The notes below the pieces were generated by a model that saw nothing but the letters and a program-made list of their open reading frames with translations, was not told where the DNA came from and searched no databases. The translations under genes were made by a program, and so were the position numbers. This document shows positions 43,601 through 52,553 of a DNA stretch of 64,000 nt, in pieces. Position 1 is the first letter of the stretch, and every line of letters starts with the position of its first letter. This DNA is from Dyadobacter sediminis. Lineage in GTDB: Bacteria > Bacteroidota > Bacteroidia > Cytophagales > Spirosomataceae. Where the stretch lies: positions 1-64,000 of the forward strand of contig NZ_VCEI01000021.1 in NCBI RefSeq assembly GCF_005860765.1, given 5' to 3'.

Positions 43601-44008
43601 AAAGGCGTGTTCCTGAACCCGGCTTATGAAGGCAATCCGGAAGATGCGCAGGATTCGGATTACATTGTAAACGGCGCCGATCCGAACAATACCTTTTACG
43701 ATTTCCCTTATAACGGTTACGGCGACATTATCTGGAACTTTACCTCTACAAGAACTTACGACGCTACCAATTTCAAAATGCGGGAAATTTCCCTTGCATA
43801 CACGCTTCCGGCAGGCCTTGCAAGAACGTACAAGCTGAATAACGTAACGCTTGCACTCGTCGGCAGAAACCTTTTCCAGTGGAACAAATCCGGCCGTCAT
43901 GAAGATCCGGAATCTGCATTCACCGGCGTTGGTGCCAATCAGGGCGTACTGAGAGCTACTTTGCCAAGCATCCGTTCGTATGGCTTTAAACTTTCTCTTG
44001 ATTTTTGA
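40640..44008 (+). CDS. SusC/RagA-family TonB-dependent transporter
   Basis: 1122 residues. After a signal peptide comes a carboxypeptidase-regulatory-like domain (VKGKVTSKEDGSAMPGVNVLVKG to SIAPSA), the TonB-box-like LKEVVVTALGI, a plug domain (LDGKVSGVNL, VLVNIRGTTA, LKGGSAGALYGAEGGNGVVMITTKSG) and a long beta barrel ending RSYGFKLSLDF. SusC proteins import large sugars or peptides across the outer membrane with a SusD lid. The SusD-like gene starts at its stop codon, and an aminotransferase follows. No glycoside hydrolase is nearby, so the ligand is unclear. Confidence 0.95.
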   Translation: MNFNSTLKLFAVRTLAAVLVAAALNSFAWAQVLVKGKVTSKEDGSAMPGVNVLVKGTQTGTTSSASGDYALEVNGSDAVLVFSFVGYVQEEVPVGGKSIIDVSIAPSAENLKEVVVTALGINRETRSLAYSVGAVKGEELVRAGNPNLMKSLDGKVSGVNLTSLSSDPTSSVLVNIRGTTAIPTTGDGGANVAVKGQPLYVIDGIPVGTQSFTQKDGVDFGNILSQLNPNDIASITILKGGSAGALYGAEGGNGVVMITTKSGKGAKKGLGVSFSTMATVEKPYQFIESQMEFGQGERAYEWQYDNTDTWGPKLDGKFVSDYWDIKSKSWKNGPMLSSNENRVKAYLQTGSTITNNIGVTGNYDKGSFRLSLSNMTNKGVMPNTKTQQKSVNFNSQYNITNRITVSVNASYINTYNPNKANTTGSNSVLNSLLFNMPSNLQPLDDMKSYWLDGFEGSRQNGAIMKDNGVDVSENNPWWTTYEKIHRFSRDNYFGKIQLNWQFSDHLSLLLRTGMENVKENYELRKSWGEKGDPYGQYVSGNNSSIEANSDAILTYSRNFGRMSLTVAGGGNYRYTNNNDMEINGNDLNSPALFTLANIRSGTMTVGGTPFRTTKSISAYGTATVGWDEKLFLDVTGRNDWKGILDEEKIHYFYPSASLSWLASETFKFPETFNLVKFRLGLADVGNGLTRRRSIDTYSYDANPWGPINTVSLNATIVDPNLKAQHSITQEAGIDLWLLQNRIKFDFTYFIKEQKNQIDNIPLVQGTGYSGLLTNIGDVQSKGYEWGLAFSPVKTRDFSWDVSGSFTHYKATITRLSDSFAPNGYVFASYDGKTKVKIAEGETIGNIYEENPILRVKKGKYAGMPLLDGEEGKIQKSADERDRGQLGNFNPDFILGLNTTLRYRQFTLNMVGSLRKGGKYVSVNQQYLESNGRAVTTLGSGDNNPLWRGGRDAEHGGMIWPAVGASQYEAINSNNDGKRSDFQDASYVKGVFLNPAYEGNPEDAQDSDYIVNGADPNNTFYDFPYNGYGDIIWNFTSTRTYDATNFKMREISLAYTLPAGLARTYKLNNVTLALVGRNLFQWNKSGRHEDPESAFTGVGANQGVLRATLPSIRSYGFKLSLDF

Positions 44009-44031
44009 TGACCACTTTCCTTCTGAAAAAT

Positions 44032-45684
44032 ATGAAACCGATCATTAAGATATTTTCCATAATGGCCATTGCCGGACTTGTTTCGTGCAGTGACGATGAA
44101 CTGAGGACCTACGATTCTTTACAACAAAAGGATGCCGTAGAATCCGTAAACGATCCGTATCTGCTGGCTTCCATAATCAAGAAAACAGCGCTTTTTTATC
44201 AGAAAATGGGTTTTGACAGCCGGATGCTTCCCGGCGCGGTGCAGCATATGGAAAGCAATTACCAGAGCGGCGACAACTTTTATTCGGGTTTCAAATCGCC
44301 CGTGAACGATATGTACACGGCCATGGATATTCTCAAACTCATCGATGGCGGCATCGGGCTGGCTGAAACAAGGGATTCCAAAACGCATCAGGGCATTTTC
44401 AAGATTTTCCGCGTGCTGCTTTTTTCCTATATGACGGACTTTTACGGAGACGTATATTACTCCGAGGCGCTTAAAGCACGCGAAGGCATTCTTTATCCGA
44501 AATATGACAGACAAACGGACATTTATACCGGATTGCTGAAAGAACTGGATGAAGCAAATGCATTAATGGCGGCAGGAACCGAAACCATATCCGACAGTTA
44601 TGATCTGATGTTTGCCGGGGATAAAACAAAATGGCAGAAATTCTCGAACTCATTAAAATTAAGACTGCTGATGCGTGCCTCGGCCAAGTTGCCGGATGCT
44701 GCTGCCATGATCGCGGCAACTGCCAGCACACCCGTACTTTCCGAAGCTGCGGAAAATGCGTCCATATCGTATATCGGGACAGTCGGCGGGGAAAATGGCA
44801 ATTCGTGGACAGGCGGTCCTTTAAACTGGGGAACGATCGATAATTTTGACACCAGAAGACCAACCAAAACGTTGATCGACAAGCTGACGGAGCTGAATGA
44901 TCCGCGCATGCAGATCTGGTTTGCACCGGTCGAAAAACCCTGGACAAGCGATCCTGCAAAAAATGGCGTAAGTTTTACAACAACAGATCCCAACGGTTAT
45001 ACTTATACCTCAACGTGGGAATACATCAATCGTAAAAACAAGGACATTGCAGCCTATGCCACAAAAGACATTCTGATCGATTCCAACAAGGTTTATGTCG
45101 GTTTTATAGCCGGAATGCTCAGCGACTGGAAAAACGGAAATGGTCATTACGATATAGCTGCCGGCGGAACTGTAGGTAATTTCAAGGTTTCCAAATTCTC
45201 TAAACTGTTCCGGGAAGATAAACATCCGTTGTTAAAAGCCATGGTCATGAACAGTGATGAAGTGCAGTTTATACTGGCCGAGGCTGCCGCAAAAGGCCTT
45301 GTTTCAGGAGGTGCAGATGCTTATTACCGGAAAGGAATCACCAATTCCCTGCTTCGCTGGGGTGTAAGCGCAGATGCCGTGGCCAAATATCTTGCACAGC
45401 CGTCCATTGCACTTCCTGCAGATAAAGCCGGACAGCTTGCGAAAATTGCGGATCAGAAATGGATTGGTCTTTTCATGGTTTCCGCCGAAGCATACCTTGA
45501 TCTGCGCAGAACCCGTCTTCCGAACATTTTCAGTAACGGACGGCTGAGCGGTTTTCCTTTTCCGGAACGGTACCGCTATCCGGGCAATGAACTGGGTCAG
45601 AACAAATCGGCTTACGACGTAGGCGTTTCATCGCTTACGCCTGCTGTGGATGATCAGTTTTCCAAGATGTGGTTACTAAAATAA
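44032..45684 (+). CDS. SusD/RagB-family surface lipoprotein
   Basis: About 550 residues with a lipoprotein signal MKPIIKIFSIMAIAGLVSC, then SDDEL, an export-type acidic patch. It resembles the SusD-like_2 group: helical TPR-like segments (DMYTAMDILKLIDGG, GIFKIFRVLLFSYMTDFYGDVYY, KWQKFSNSLKLRLLMRA) and the C-terminal QKWIGLFMVSAEAYLDLRRTRLP. It is the ligand-capturing partner of the SusC protein. ATG at 44008 overlaps the SusC stop; the ATG at 44032 gives a better signal peptide, but either is possible. Confidence 0.9.
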   Translation: MKPIIKIFSIMAIAGLVSCSDDELRTYDSLQQKDAVESVNDPYLLASIIKKTALFYQKMGFDSRMLPGAVQHMESNYQSGDNFYSGFKSPVNDMYTAMDILKLIDGGIGLAETRDSKTHQGIFKIFRVLLFSYMTDFYGDVYYSEALKAREGILYPKYDRQTDIYTGLLKELDEANALMAAGTETISDSYDLMFAGDKTKWQKFSNSLKLRLLMRASAKLPDAAAMIAATASTPVLSEAAENASISYIGTVGGENGNSWTGGPLNWGTIDNFDTRRPTKTLIDKLTELNDPRMQIWFAPVEKPWTSDPAKNGVSFTTTDPNGYTYTSTWEYINRKNKDIAAYATKDILIDSNKVYVGFIAGMLSDWKNGNGHYDIAAGGTVGNFKVSKFSKLFREDKHPLLKAMVMNSDEVQFILAEAAAKGLVSGGADAYYRKGITNSLLRWGVSADAVAKYLAQPSIALPADKAGQLAKIADQKWIGLFMVSAEAYLDLRRTRLPNIFSNGRLSGFPFPERYRYPGNELGQNKSAYDVGVSSLTPAVDDQFSKMWLLK

Positions 45685-45699
45685 AAAGGTTTCAACAAC

Positions 45700-46929
45700 G
45701 TGCAGTCAGCATATTCGAGTAAGGAACTGGCGATAAACGGCGGTCCGAAAACGGTGAACAAGCATTTTCAATGGCCGGTTTTCAGCAATGCGGAAGTAAA
45801 TGCCGTAGCTGCTGTTGTCGAAAGCGGAAAATGGGGAAATCCGGACTGCGGCGATGAAGTACTGAAATTTGAAAATGAATTTGCTGCATTTTGCGGGAGT
45901 AACTATGCAGTAACCTGCGTAAATGGCTCCGTTTCACTACGACTTGCACTGATGGCGTGTGGTGTAAAGGCGGGCGATGAAGTCATTGTTCCGCCTTATA
46001 CTTTTATTACAACGGCTACGTCCGTAATCGAATGCAACTGTGTGCCCGTATTCGCAGATATTGATCCTGAGACATACAACATAAGCCCGGCTGCGATTGA
46101 AGCAGCCATTACACCGCGTACCAAGGCAATTATTGCTGTGCATTTCGGAGGTTTGGCCTGCGATATGGATGCAATTATGAATATTGCGCACCGTCACAAC
46201 TTGAAAGTAATCGAAGATGCCGCGCATGCACACGGAGCCGAGTACAAAGGTAAAAAACTGGGAACAATCGGCGATGCAGGCAGTTTCAGTTTTCAGTCTT
46301 CCAAAAATCTTACGTCCGGAGAAGGCGGGATGGTCATTACAGATAATGATGAATTATTTGCCATGATGCATTCGCTGCGAAATGTCGGGCGCATGGCAGG
46401 CGGGCAATGGTATGATCATTACAATCCGGGCTGCAATTACCGGATTACGCAAATGCAGGCCGTTTTGCTTTCACAGCAGCTGAAACGGCTGGATGAACAA
46501 ACGCGTAAAAGAAATGAAAACGGACTTTATCTGACTACTCTGCTTGATGAAGTGGATGGCATTTCGCCTTTAAAAAGAGGTGCTGAAATTACATTGCATA
46601 GTTATCATATTTACATCTTCAAATACGATGCTTCCCGGTTCGGGAATCTTCCGAAAGATCAGTTTGCCGAAATGCTGGCTGCGGAAGGCGTTCCGTGTTT
46701 TAAAGGATATCCGCATCCTTTGTACAAACAGCCGCTTTTCCGGAACAAAAACTTCATGTGCTACGCCATTCCGGAGACTGCAGATTACAGTCAGGTTTAC
46801 TGCCCCGCTGCTGAGCAAGCCTGTACTACGGATGCCGTCTGGATTTTACAGCACGCCATGTTAGGCGACAAGCAGGATATGGAGGCATTTGCGCAGGCTA
46901 TTCTGAAGATACAAAGATTGGTTTGTTGA
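45700..46929 (+). CDS. DegT/DnrJ/EryC1/StrS-family PLP aminotransferase
   Basis: 409 residues of the sugar/cyclitol aminotransferase family. Motifs: VNGSVSLRLALMACGVKAGDEVIVPPYTF, EDAAHAHGAEYKGKKLG and the Schiff-base lysine Lys202 in FQSSKNLTSGEGGM, followed by NCRITQMQA-like NYRITQMQAVLLSQQL. Members transfer an amino group to keto-sugars, inososes or related compounds; the start LAINGGPKTV resembles scyllo-inosose-type members. The start is GTG at 45700, 15 bases after the SusD stop, so it belongs to the SusCD operon, which is unusual. The substrate is inferred only. Confidence 0.85.
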   Translation: MQSAYSSKELAINGGPKTVNKHFQWPVFSNAEVNAVAAVVESGKWGNPDCGDEVLKFENEFAAFCGSNYAVTCVNGSVSLRLALMACGVKAGDEVIVPPYTFITTATSVIECNCVPVFADIDPETYNISPAAIEAAITPRTKAIIAVHFGGLACDMDAIMNIAHRHNLKVIEDAAHAHGAEYKGKKLGTIGDAGSFSFQSSKNLTSGEGGMVITDNDELFAMMHSLRNVGRMAGGQWYDHYNPGCNYRITQMQAVLLSQQLKRLDEQTRKRNENGLYLTTLLDEVDGISPLKRGAEITLHSYHIYIFKYDASRFGNLPKDQFAEMLAAEGVPCFKGYPHPLYKQPLFRNKNFMCYAIPETADYSQVYCPAAEQACTTDAVWILQHAMLGDKQDMEAFAQAILKIQRLVC

Positions 46930-46953
46930 GGCGAAGTTTTATTTCAAAAAGGA

Positions 46954-47985
46954 TTATTTATGATTTCCAATCAATCTCTCTATCTCCTTTAAAATCCTGC
47001 CTTGCAGCCATTCGCTTTGCTGAGCATTTAATTCGTTTAAAATATTATTATTGTCATTGTTGAAATCCGTAATGACATCTTTCAGGAATTCCTCTTTAAT
47101 GGAATTGAGACGCACTGGATTGTGAAAAGCAAGAGAGCCAATTTTAGATATAACACTGCTCAGTCTGTTTTCGGTAATATAGTTCTTTATGCCATCCAGC
47201 AGAAAGCCGAGTTCTTCCGATTTCAAAAGTACGTCAGGAACAAAAAACCATTTTTTTGCCTGATGAAATTTCTTGTTTTCTTCAAATTCCGGATTTTTTA
47301 ATTTTAACATTGGTCTGAAATCCAGTTCAGATTTTGGTGTGAAACCCAACGGCTTTATGACAATCCCTTCAATCAGGTTATTATCAATGGCCGGCAGTTT
47401 TAACTGAGCAGGTACAGTGGAGTTAATCTGTTTGTTGAAATTTAATGCATCATCCAGCTTTCCGGTCAGTAAGCTCTTTGCGTGTACGAGATTATACTTT
47501 CTGAAGTAGGCTTCTGCTGTTTTATAATCCAGATAATATTTCCTCTGTTTATTTCCCGGTTCCAGTGCAATGTCGAATGCATAGAAATCAATATCCGGAG
47601 AATAGTAAATGCCGGTTTGGATTGCATGCACATTTACACGGGCGGGAACGTCGGGATGCGGGTAAATGCCTCCGAACAATTCTCCGTAAACCACGTACTT
47701 TTCAGCCGGAAACGCTTCGCTTAATTCTTCAAACAAATCGGTTATTTGATTTTCAATTTTGCCTGCGACCAGCTGAAAACCAAAAAAGTCATCCTTCCAG
47801 CCAAGCATTTCTTTTCTTTTGGCAAACTGAAGTTTCCGGTCACTATATATAAAGCTGAAATTGGCGCCATGTACTTTTTCTGTAACAACCCACTCCAGCT
47901 TGTTCAAATAGCTGAATGTATCCGTGCTTTGCAGCAGGTTTTTAAAGTTTACAAGTATTTTTTCATACTCCGAAAAATTTCCCAT
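46954..47985 (-). CDS. RNA ligase, T4 Rnl2 type
   Basis: 343 residues of the Rnl2 group of ATP-dependent RNA ligases, which seal 3'-OH/5'-PO4 nicks. Nucleotidyltransferase motif I is TEKVHGANFS (Lys37, AMP site), motif III YVVYGELFGG (100-106), motif IV EGIVIKP (206-212) and motif V LKLKNPEF (Lys228, Lys230). The C-terminal part keeps ENRLSSVISKIG (272-283), matching the Rnl2 C-terminal domain as I remember it. No kinase, phosphatase or RtcB gene is nearby. It looks AT-richer than its neighbours and is convergent with the aminotransferase gene. A TAACTTTG box (48091-48098) is on its strand upstream, without a good -33. Confidence 0.88.
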   Translation of the reverse strand: MGNFSEYEKILVNFKNLLQSTDTFSYLNKLEWVVTEKVHGANFSFIYSDRKLQFAKRKEMLGWKDDFFGFQLVAGKIENQITDLFEELSEAFPAEKYVVYGELFGGIYPHPDVPARVNVHAIQTGIYYSPDIDFYAFDIALEPGNKQRKYYLDYKTAEAYFRKYNLVHAKSLLTGKLDDALNFNKQINSTVPAQLKLPAIDNNLIEGIVIKPLGFTPKSELDFRPMLKLKNPEFEENKKFHQAKKWFFVPDVLLKSEELGFLLDGIKNYITENRLSSVISKIGSLAFHNPVRLNSIKEEFLKDVITDFNNDNNNILNELNAQQSEWLQGRILKEIERLIGNHK

Positions 47986-48317
47986 CCTGAAAAGTTAAAC
48001 TTGTTTGCGGTAAATAGCTTTGGAAAAATGAAGTTACGGATTGTCATTAATTGTCAGTTGTTGTTATGGGTTGACATTTTCCTGTTTGTACAAAGTTATA
48101 TTTTACTTCCTTGAAGAGTTGTGATCAATGAATAACCGGAAGAGGTGCTTTATCAGAAGGGAAAAAGAAACTGCTGCAAAAGGAAGATAATACGACAAAT
48201 GAAAGTATAAAAGTAACCCGTTGGCACTTTATGCAATATGAAGTATCTTTAAAAAGTAGTTTTACAGAAATGTACTTACTTGACAATCAGTTGAACGAAA
48301 TCTATTTTAGTTAATTT
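47986..48317. other. AT-rich intergenic region between RNA ligase and efflux genes
   Basis: 332 bases. It holds a minus-strand TAACTTTG -7 match (48091-48098). No conserved coding frame or RNA structure was recognised, and no clear promoter for the plus-strand efflux operon. Confidence 0.5.
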
Positions 48318-49391
48318 ATGCGTACAATAATACTGGTGGCAGGGATCATTATTGTGCTCGTTTTGGGAAAGCTTTTTGTTTTTTCCAAACCCGAAAAGAA
48401 TAAAATCTCCGATGATAAAAAGGGTGCAAATGGCAAAAGCCTCAACTCCGGTACAGGCAGTGGCGTTCCTGTGAATGTGTTTGTTGTAGGTCGGGAATCT
48501 ATTGAAAACCAGATATTTGCTTCCGGGACAGTGCTTCCGAATGAAGAAGTAAATCTGATGTCTGAAATTTCCGGCAGGCTCGTAAAACTGGACATTCAGG
48601 AAGGATCTCTGGTCAGTAAAGGACAGCTTATTGCCAAGATCAATGACCGGGAGCTTCAAGCGCAATTGCAGAAAGTCGCTTACAATCAGGAACTCAGCAA
48701 GAAAATAGAGGAACGTCAGAAAAAGCTTTTGAACGTAGAAGCGATAAATCTGGAAGAATACGATGTTACTTCCAATAACATCCGTTTACTGAAAGCTGAA
48801 CAGGAAGTAATTGAGGCACAGCTGGAAAAGACTGAAATCCGTGCGCCTTTCAGCGGAAGGATCGGGCTTAAATACATCAGCGAAGGCGCGTATCTCGCGC
48901 CGGGAACTTCCATTGTGACTATCGTTCAGAGTAATCCGGTGAAAATAGATTTTACCGTTCCTGAAAAATATACGCCTAATATAAAGGTTGGAAATGTTGT
49001 AAAATTCAGTCTGGACGGCGATCCGGCAACCTATAACGCAAGCATCATTGCCATTGACCCGAAAGTAGACGAAAACATGCGCACGCTGAGAGTAAGGGCC
49101 GTAGCCAAAAATCCGGGCGGAAGGTTTGTGCCCGGCATGTTTGTGAAAGTACTGGCGGACCTGGAAGCCAACCGGTCGGCCATGATGATTCCGACCGAAG
49201 CCATTGTTCCGGTTTTGAAAGGAAAAAAAGTATTTGTTGTCAAGAATGGAAAGGCACAGGAAGCGCTGGTGACGACGGGCTTACGTACGGATAAAAGGAT
49301 TCAGGTAATCGAAGGGCTAAATCCGGGCGATTCCCTGATTACTTCGGGCATCATTGCCATCAAGCCGAATACCGCAGTCAAGGTAAATTAA
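48318..49391 (+). CDS. RND efflux periplasmic adaptor (membrane fusion protein)
   Basis: 357 residues. An N-terminal membrane anchor, then the biotinyl-lipoyl-like half motifs (SGRLVKLDIQEGSLVSKGQLIAKIN and RAPFSGRIGLKYISEGAYLAPG) around a short coiled-coil hairpin (about 110-170), a beta-barrel domain and a C-terminal MP domain. It links an RND pump to an outer-membrane channel. The pump gene follows 54 bases downstream. No outer-membrane factor is in the operon, so a TolC-like protein must come from elsewhere. Confidence 0.92.
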   Translation: MRTIILVAGIIIVLVLGKLFVFSKPEKNKISDDKKGANGKSLNSGTGSGVPVNVFVVGRESIENQIFASGTVLPNEEVNLMSEISGRLVKLDIQEGSLVSKGQLIAKINDRELQAQLQKVAYNQELSKKIEERQKKLLNVEAINLEEYDVTSNNIRLLKAEQEVIEAQLEKTEIRAPFSGRIGLKYISEGAYLAPGTSIVTIVQSNPVKIDFTVPEKYTPNIKVGNVVKFSLDGDPATYNASIIAIDPKVDENMRTLRVRAVAKNPGGRFVPGMFVKVLADLEANRSAMMIPTEAIVPVLKGKKVFVVKNGKAQEALVTTGLRTDKRIQVIEGLNPGDSLITSGIIAIKPNTAVKVN

Positions 49392-49445
49392 TATCGAAAG
49401 CATATTTGCCTGCAAAGACATGTACGCAGGTTCTAACTCTTTACT

Positions 49446-52400
49446 ATGAGTATTTCAACACTTTCCATCAAACGCCCGGTTCTTGCCATTGTCATGAACC
49501 TGCTGATTATCCTTTTTGGGTTTTTGGGGTATAAGTTTCTTGGTATGAGGGAATTTCCTTCCATTGATCCGCCGGTGGTTTCCATCCGGACAAGTTATAC
49601 CGGTGCCAATGCGGACATTATCGAATCGCAGATAACAGAACCGCTCGAAAAGCAGTTGAACAGCATTGAAGGAATCAAATCCATCAATTCGACGAGCAGC
49701 CAGGGTACAAGCCAGATTACCGTTGAATTCGATATCGGCGTGGATATGGAACGCGCTGCCAATGATGTACGTGATAAAGTGGGTTCCGCTTCCAGAACAT
49801 TGCCGCTGGACATAGACGGCCCGCCAGTTGTCAGCAAAGCCGATGCCAACTCGGAACCGATCATTGTTCTTACTTTTAAAAGTGACACAAGGTCGCATCT
49901 GGAAGTAAGTGATTATGCAGAAAATGTGATTGCGCAGCGTCTTCAGACGATAGAAGGCGTAAGTGAAATAAGGATTTTCGGTCAGAAAAAATATGCGATG
50001 CGCATCTGGATGGACCCTGTGAAAATGGCTTCGCTGGGGATTACAACGCAAGATGTCAAACTGGCGCTGGATAAGGAAAATGTGGAACTGCCGAGCGGAA
50101 AGCTGGCCGGAGACAATACTGAACTGACCGTAAAAACCATCGGAAGGTTTCGTACTGAAGCGGATTTCAATGAAATGATCATTAAAAGTTCGGCCACGCA
50201 GACTGTCCATTTAAAAGATATTGGCAATGCACAGCTCGGGCCGGAAAACGAAGAAACCATTCTGCGGCTCGATAATGTACCTATGATCGGACTCGCCATT
50301 TCACCGATGCCGGGTGCCAATTACCTGAACATTGCCGAAGAAGTGAACAAGCGCATGGCCGATATCAAAAAGGAACTGCCGAAAGATTATCAGCTGGATA
50401 CGTTGATCGACAATACCATTTTTGTAGAAATATCCATTGAAGAAGTGGGTGAAACGCTGCTGATTGCCATTATTCTGGTTGTCATTATCATTTACCTCTT
50501 TTTCCGTGACTGGCTGATTGCCTTCCGTCCGCTGATCGACATTCCCGTGTCGCTGATCGGTACTTTTTTCGTGATGTACATCATGGGTTTTTCGGTGAAT
50601 GTATTGACGCTTCTGGCCATTGTGCTGGCGACGGGATTGGTTGTAGATGATGGAATCGTAGTTACCGAAAATATTTTCAAGAAAATAGAGCAGGGGATGG
50701 GGCCGATTGAGGCGGCTATTAAAGGTGCGAACGAAATCATTTTTGCTGTATTGTCCACATCCATTACTCTGGCTTCGGTTTTTCTTCCTGTAATTTTTAT
50801 GGAAGGCTTTGTCGGGAAGCTTTTCCGAGAATTTGGTATTGTCATTTCAGCTGCGGTTCTGATCTCTGCCTTTGTCTCGCTGACACTGACGCCCATGCTG
50901 AATGCTTATCTGGTCAGAAAGACACATAAAAAAAGTTGGTTTTACGAGAAAACGGAACCTTTCTTTGAACGCATTACTGACAATTACGGCAATGCACTGG
51001 CTCAATTCCTGAAAATGCGCTGGGTTGCTATTCCGTTGGTTGCGTTGACACTGGGCATGATCTGGTTTTTTGGAAAAGACCTGCAGTCTGAACTTGCACC
51101 GCTGGACGACCGGAACTGGTTCCGCATCAACATGACGGCACCGGAAGGTTCTTCTTTTGAATTTACAGACCGTTATGTGCAAAATGTTAGCCAGATGCTG
51201 ATGGATTCCATGCCGGGTAAAAAAGGTCTGATGCTGATTACTTCGCCCGGAAATTCAGGACTGGGTGCTGCCAATACCGGAAGTGGCCGGATTGCACTTG
51301 TTGATAAAAAGCTGAGGAAAGAATCGCAGCAGGAAATTGCCGATTACATTAACCAGAAACTGAAACAGATGCCAGATGCAAAATCCTTTGTTGTTCAGCA
51401 GCAAACCATTTCGGTAGATTCCAGAGGCGGATTGCCGATCCAGTACGTCATTCAGGCTCCCGATTTTGAAAGATTGCGCGAGTACCTGCCGAAATTCATG
51501 GAAGAAGCGTCCAACGATCCTACTTTTGCAATTACAGATGTGAACCTGAAATTCAGCAAGCCGGAACTGCAGATCGTTATTGACCGTGAAAAAGCCAAGT
51601 CGCTCGGCGTTTCGGTTCAGGATGTTGCCCAGACGATGCAGTTTGCGTTTGCAGGCCAGCGGTTCGGGTATTTTACCATGAACGGAAGACAATACCAAGT
51701 GATCGGGCAATACGACCGTGTAAACCGGGATGAGCCGCTGGATCTGAAAAGCATGTTTGTAAAAACCGGATCGGGAAGTCTTGTACAGCTGGATAATATT
51801 GTCCGTGCAGAAGAAGAAAGCAGTCCGCCGCAGCTTTTTCATTACAACCGTTACATGAGTGCAACGGTGCAGGCAGCGCTTGCGCCGGGAAAAACAATCG
51901 GTGACGGCATTGCAGCCATGGACCGCATCCGTGATAAGCTGAAAGATGAAGCCATACAAACGTCATTAAGCGGATCTTCAAGGGATTATGCCGAAAGTTC
52001 TTCCAACACCATGTTTTCGTTCTTTTTAGCGCTCGTGCTGATTTACTTCATTCTGGCGGCACAATTCGAAAGTTTTGTAGACCCTTTTATCATTATGTTC
52101 ACCGTTCCGCTGGCAATTGGCGGCGCTGTTTTTTCACTTTGGTTTTTTGATCAGACACTGAATATTTTCAGTCAGATCGGAATGATCATGCTGATCGGGC
52201 TAGTTACTAAAAACGGAATCCTGATCGTCGAGTTTGCCAATCAGCTTCGTGAAAAAGGATTGGATAAACATCAGGCTGTACTCGAAGCGGCAACGTTGCG
52301 TTTCAGGCCCATTCTGATGACCAGTCTGGCAACCATTCTCGGCGCTCTGCCGATTGCCATGGCGCTTGGTTCTGCCGGCAGGAGCCGCATGTCAATGGGA

Positions 52401-52553
52401 ATCGTGATTATGGGCGGGCTGCTGTTTTCATTGGTACTTACGCTTTACGTTATTCCTGCTATTTATACTTTCTTTTCAAGACCGAAAGATTTTGAAAAGA
52501 TGAAAATGATCGAACAAATTGCCAATGAAAGCGAACTTATGGACCCCGCTTAA
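49446..52553 (+). CDS. RND-family efflux pump inner-membrane permease (AcrB/HAE-1 type)
   Basis: 1035 residues with the AcrB layout: TM1 (PVLAIVMNLLIILFGFLGYKF), two large periplasmic loops and TM groups 2-6 and 8-12. The proton-relay aspartates in TM4 are in ATGLVVDDGIVVTENIF, and the paired segment LIGLVTKNGILIVEFANQ (TM10, with Lys) is intact. It probably exports drugs, dyes or lipophilic compounds by proton antiport. It pairs with the adaptor just upstream. Its stop overlaps the 3' end of the convergent desaturase gene by four bases. Confidence 0.93.
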   Translation: MSISTLSIKRPVLAIVMNLLIILFGFLGYKFLGMREFPSIDPPVVSIRTSYTGANADIIESQITEPLEKQLNSIEGIKSINSTSSQGTSQITVEFDIGVDMERAANDVRDKVGSASRTLPLDIDGPPVVSKADANSEPIIVLTFKSDTRSHLEVSDYAENVIAQRLQTIEGVSEIRIFGQKKYAMRIWMDPVKMASLGITTQDVKLALDKENVELPSGKLAGDNTELTVKTIGRFRTEADFNEMIIKSSATQTVHLKDIGNAQLGPENEETILRLDNVPMIGLAISPMPGANYLNIAEEVNKRMADIKKELPKDYQLDTLIDNTIFVEISIEEVGETLLIAIILVVIIIYLFFRDWLIAFRPLIDIPVSLIGTFFVMYIMGFSVNVLTLLAIVLATGLVVDDGIVVTENIFKKIEQGMGPIEAAIKGANEIIFAVLSTSITLASVFLPVIFMEGFVGKLFREFGIVISAAVLISAFVSLTLTPMLNAYLVRKTHKKSWFYEKTEPFFERITDNYGNALAQFLKMRWVAIPLVALTLGMIWFFGKDLQSELAPLDDRNWFRINMTAPEGSSFEFTDRYVQNVSQMLMDSMPGKKGLMLITSPGNSGLGAANTGSGRIALVDKKLRKESQQEIADYINQKLKQMPDAKSFVVQQQTISVDSRGGLPIQYVIQAPDFERLREYLPKFMEEASNDPTFAITDVNLKFSKPELQIVIDREKAKSLGVSVQDVAQTMQFAFAGQRFGYFTMNGRQYQVIGQYDRVNRDEPLDLKSMFVKTGSGSLVQLDNIVRAEEESSPPQLFHYNRYMSATVQAALAPGKTIGDGIAAMDRIRDKLKDEAIQTSLSGSSRDYAESSSNTMFSFFLALVLIYFILAAQFESFVDPFIIMFTVPLAIGGAVFSLWFFDQTLNIFSQIGMIMLIGLVTKNGILIVEFANQLREKGLDKHQAVLEAATLRFRPILMTSLATILGALPIAMALGSAGRSRMSMGIVIMGGLLFSLVLTLYVIPAIYTFFSRPKDFEKMKMIEQIANESELMDPA

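Noticed and set aside
43085..43900. 271-residue minus-strand open frame inside the susC-like gene
   Set aside because: Antisense shadow of a well-supported SusC barrel; no motif or start context.
51255..51959. 234-residue minus-strand open frame inside the RND pump gene
   Set aside because: Antisense shadow; the pump frame is continuous and conserved.
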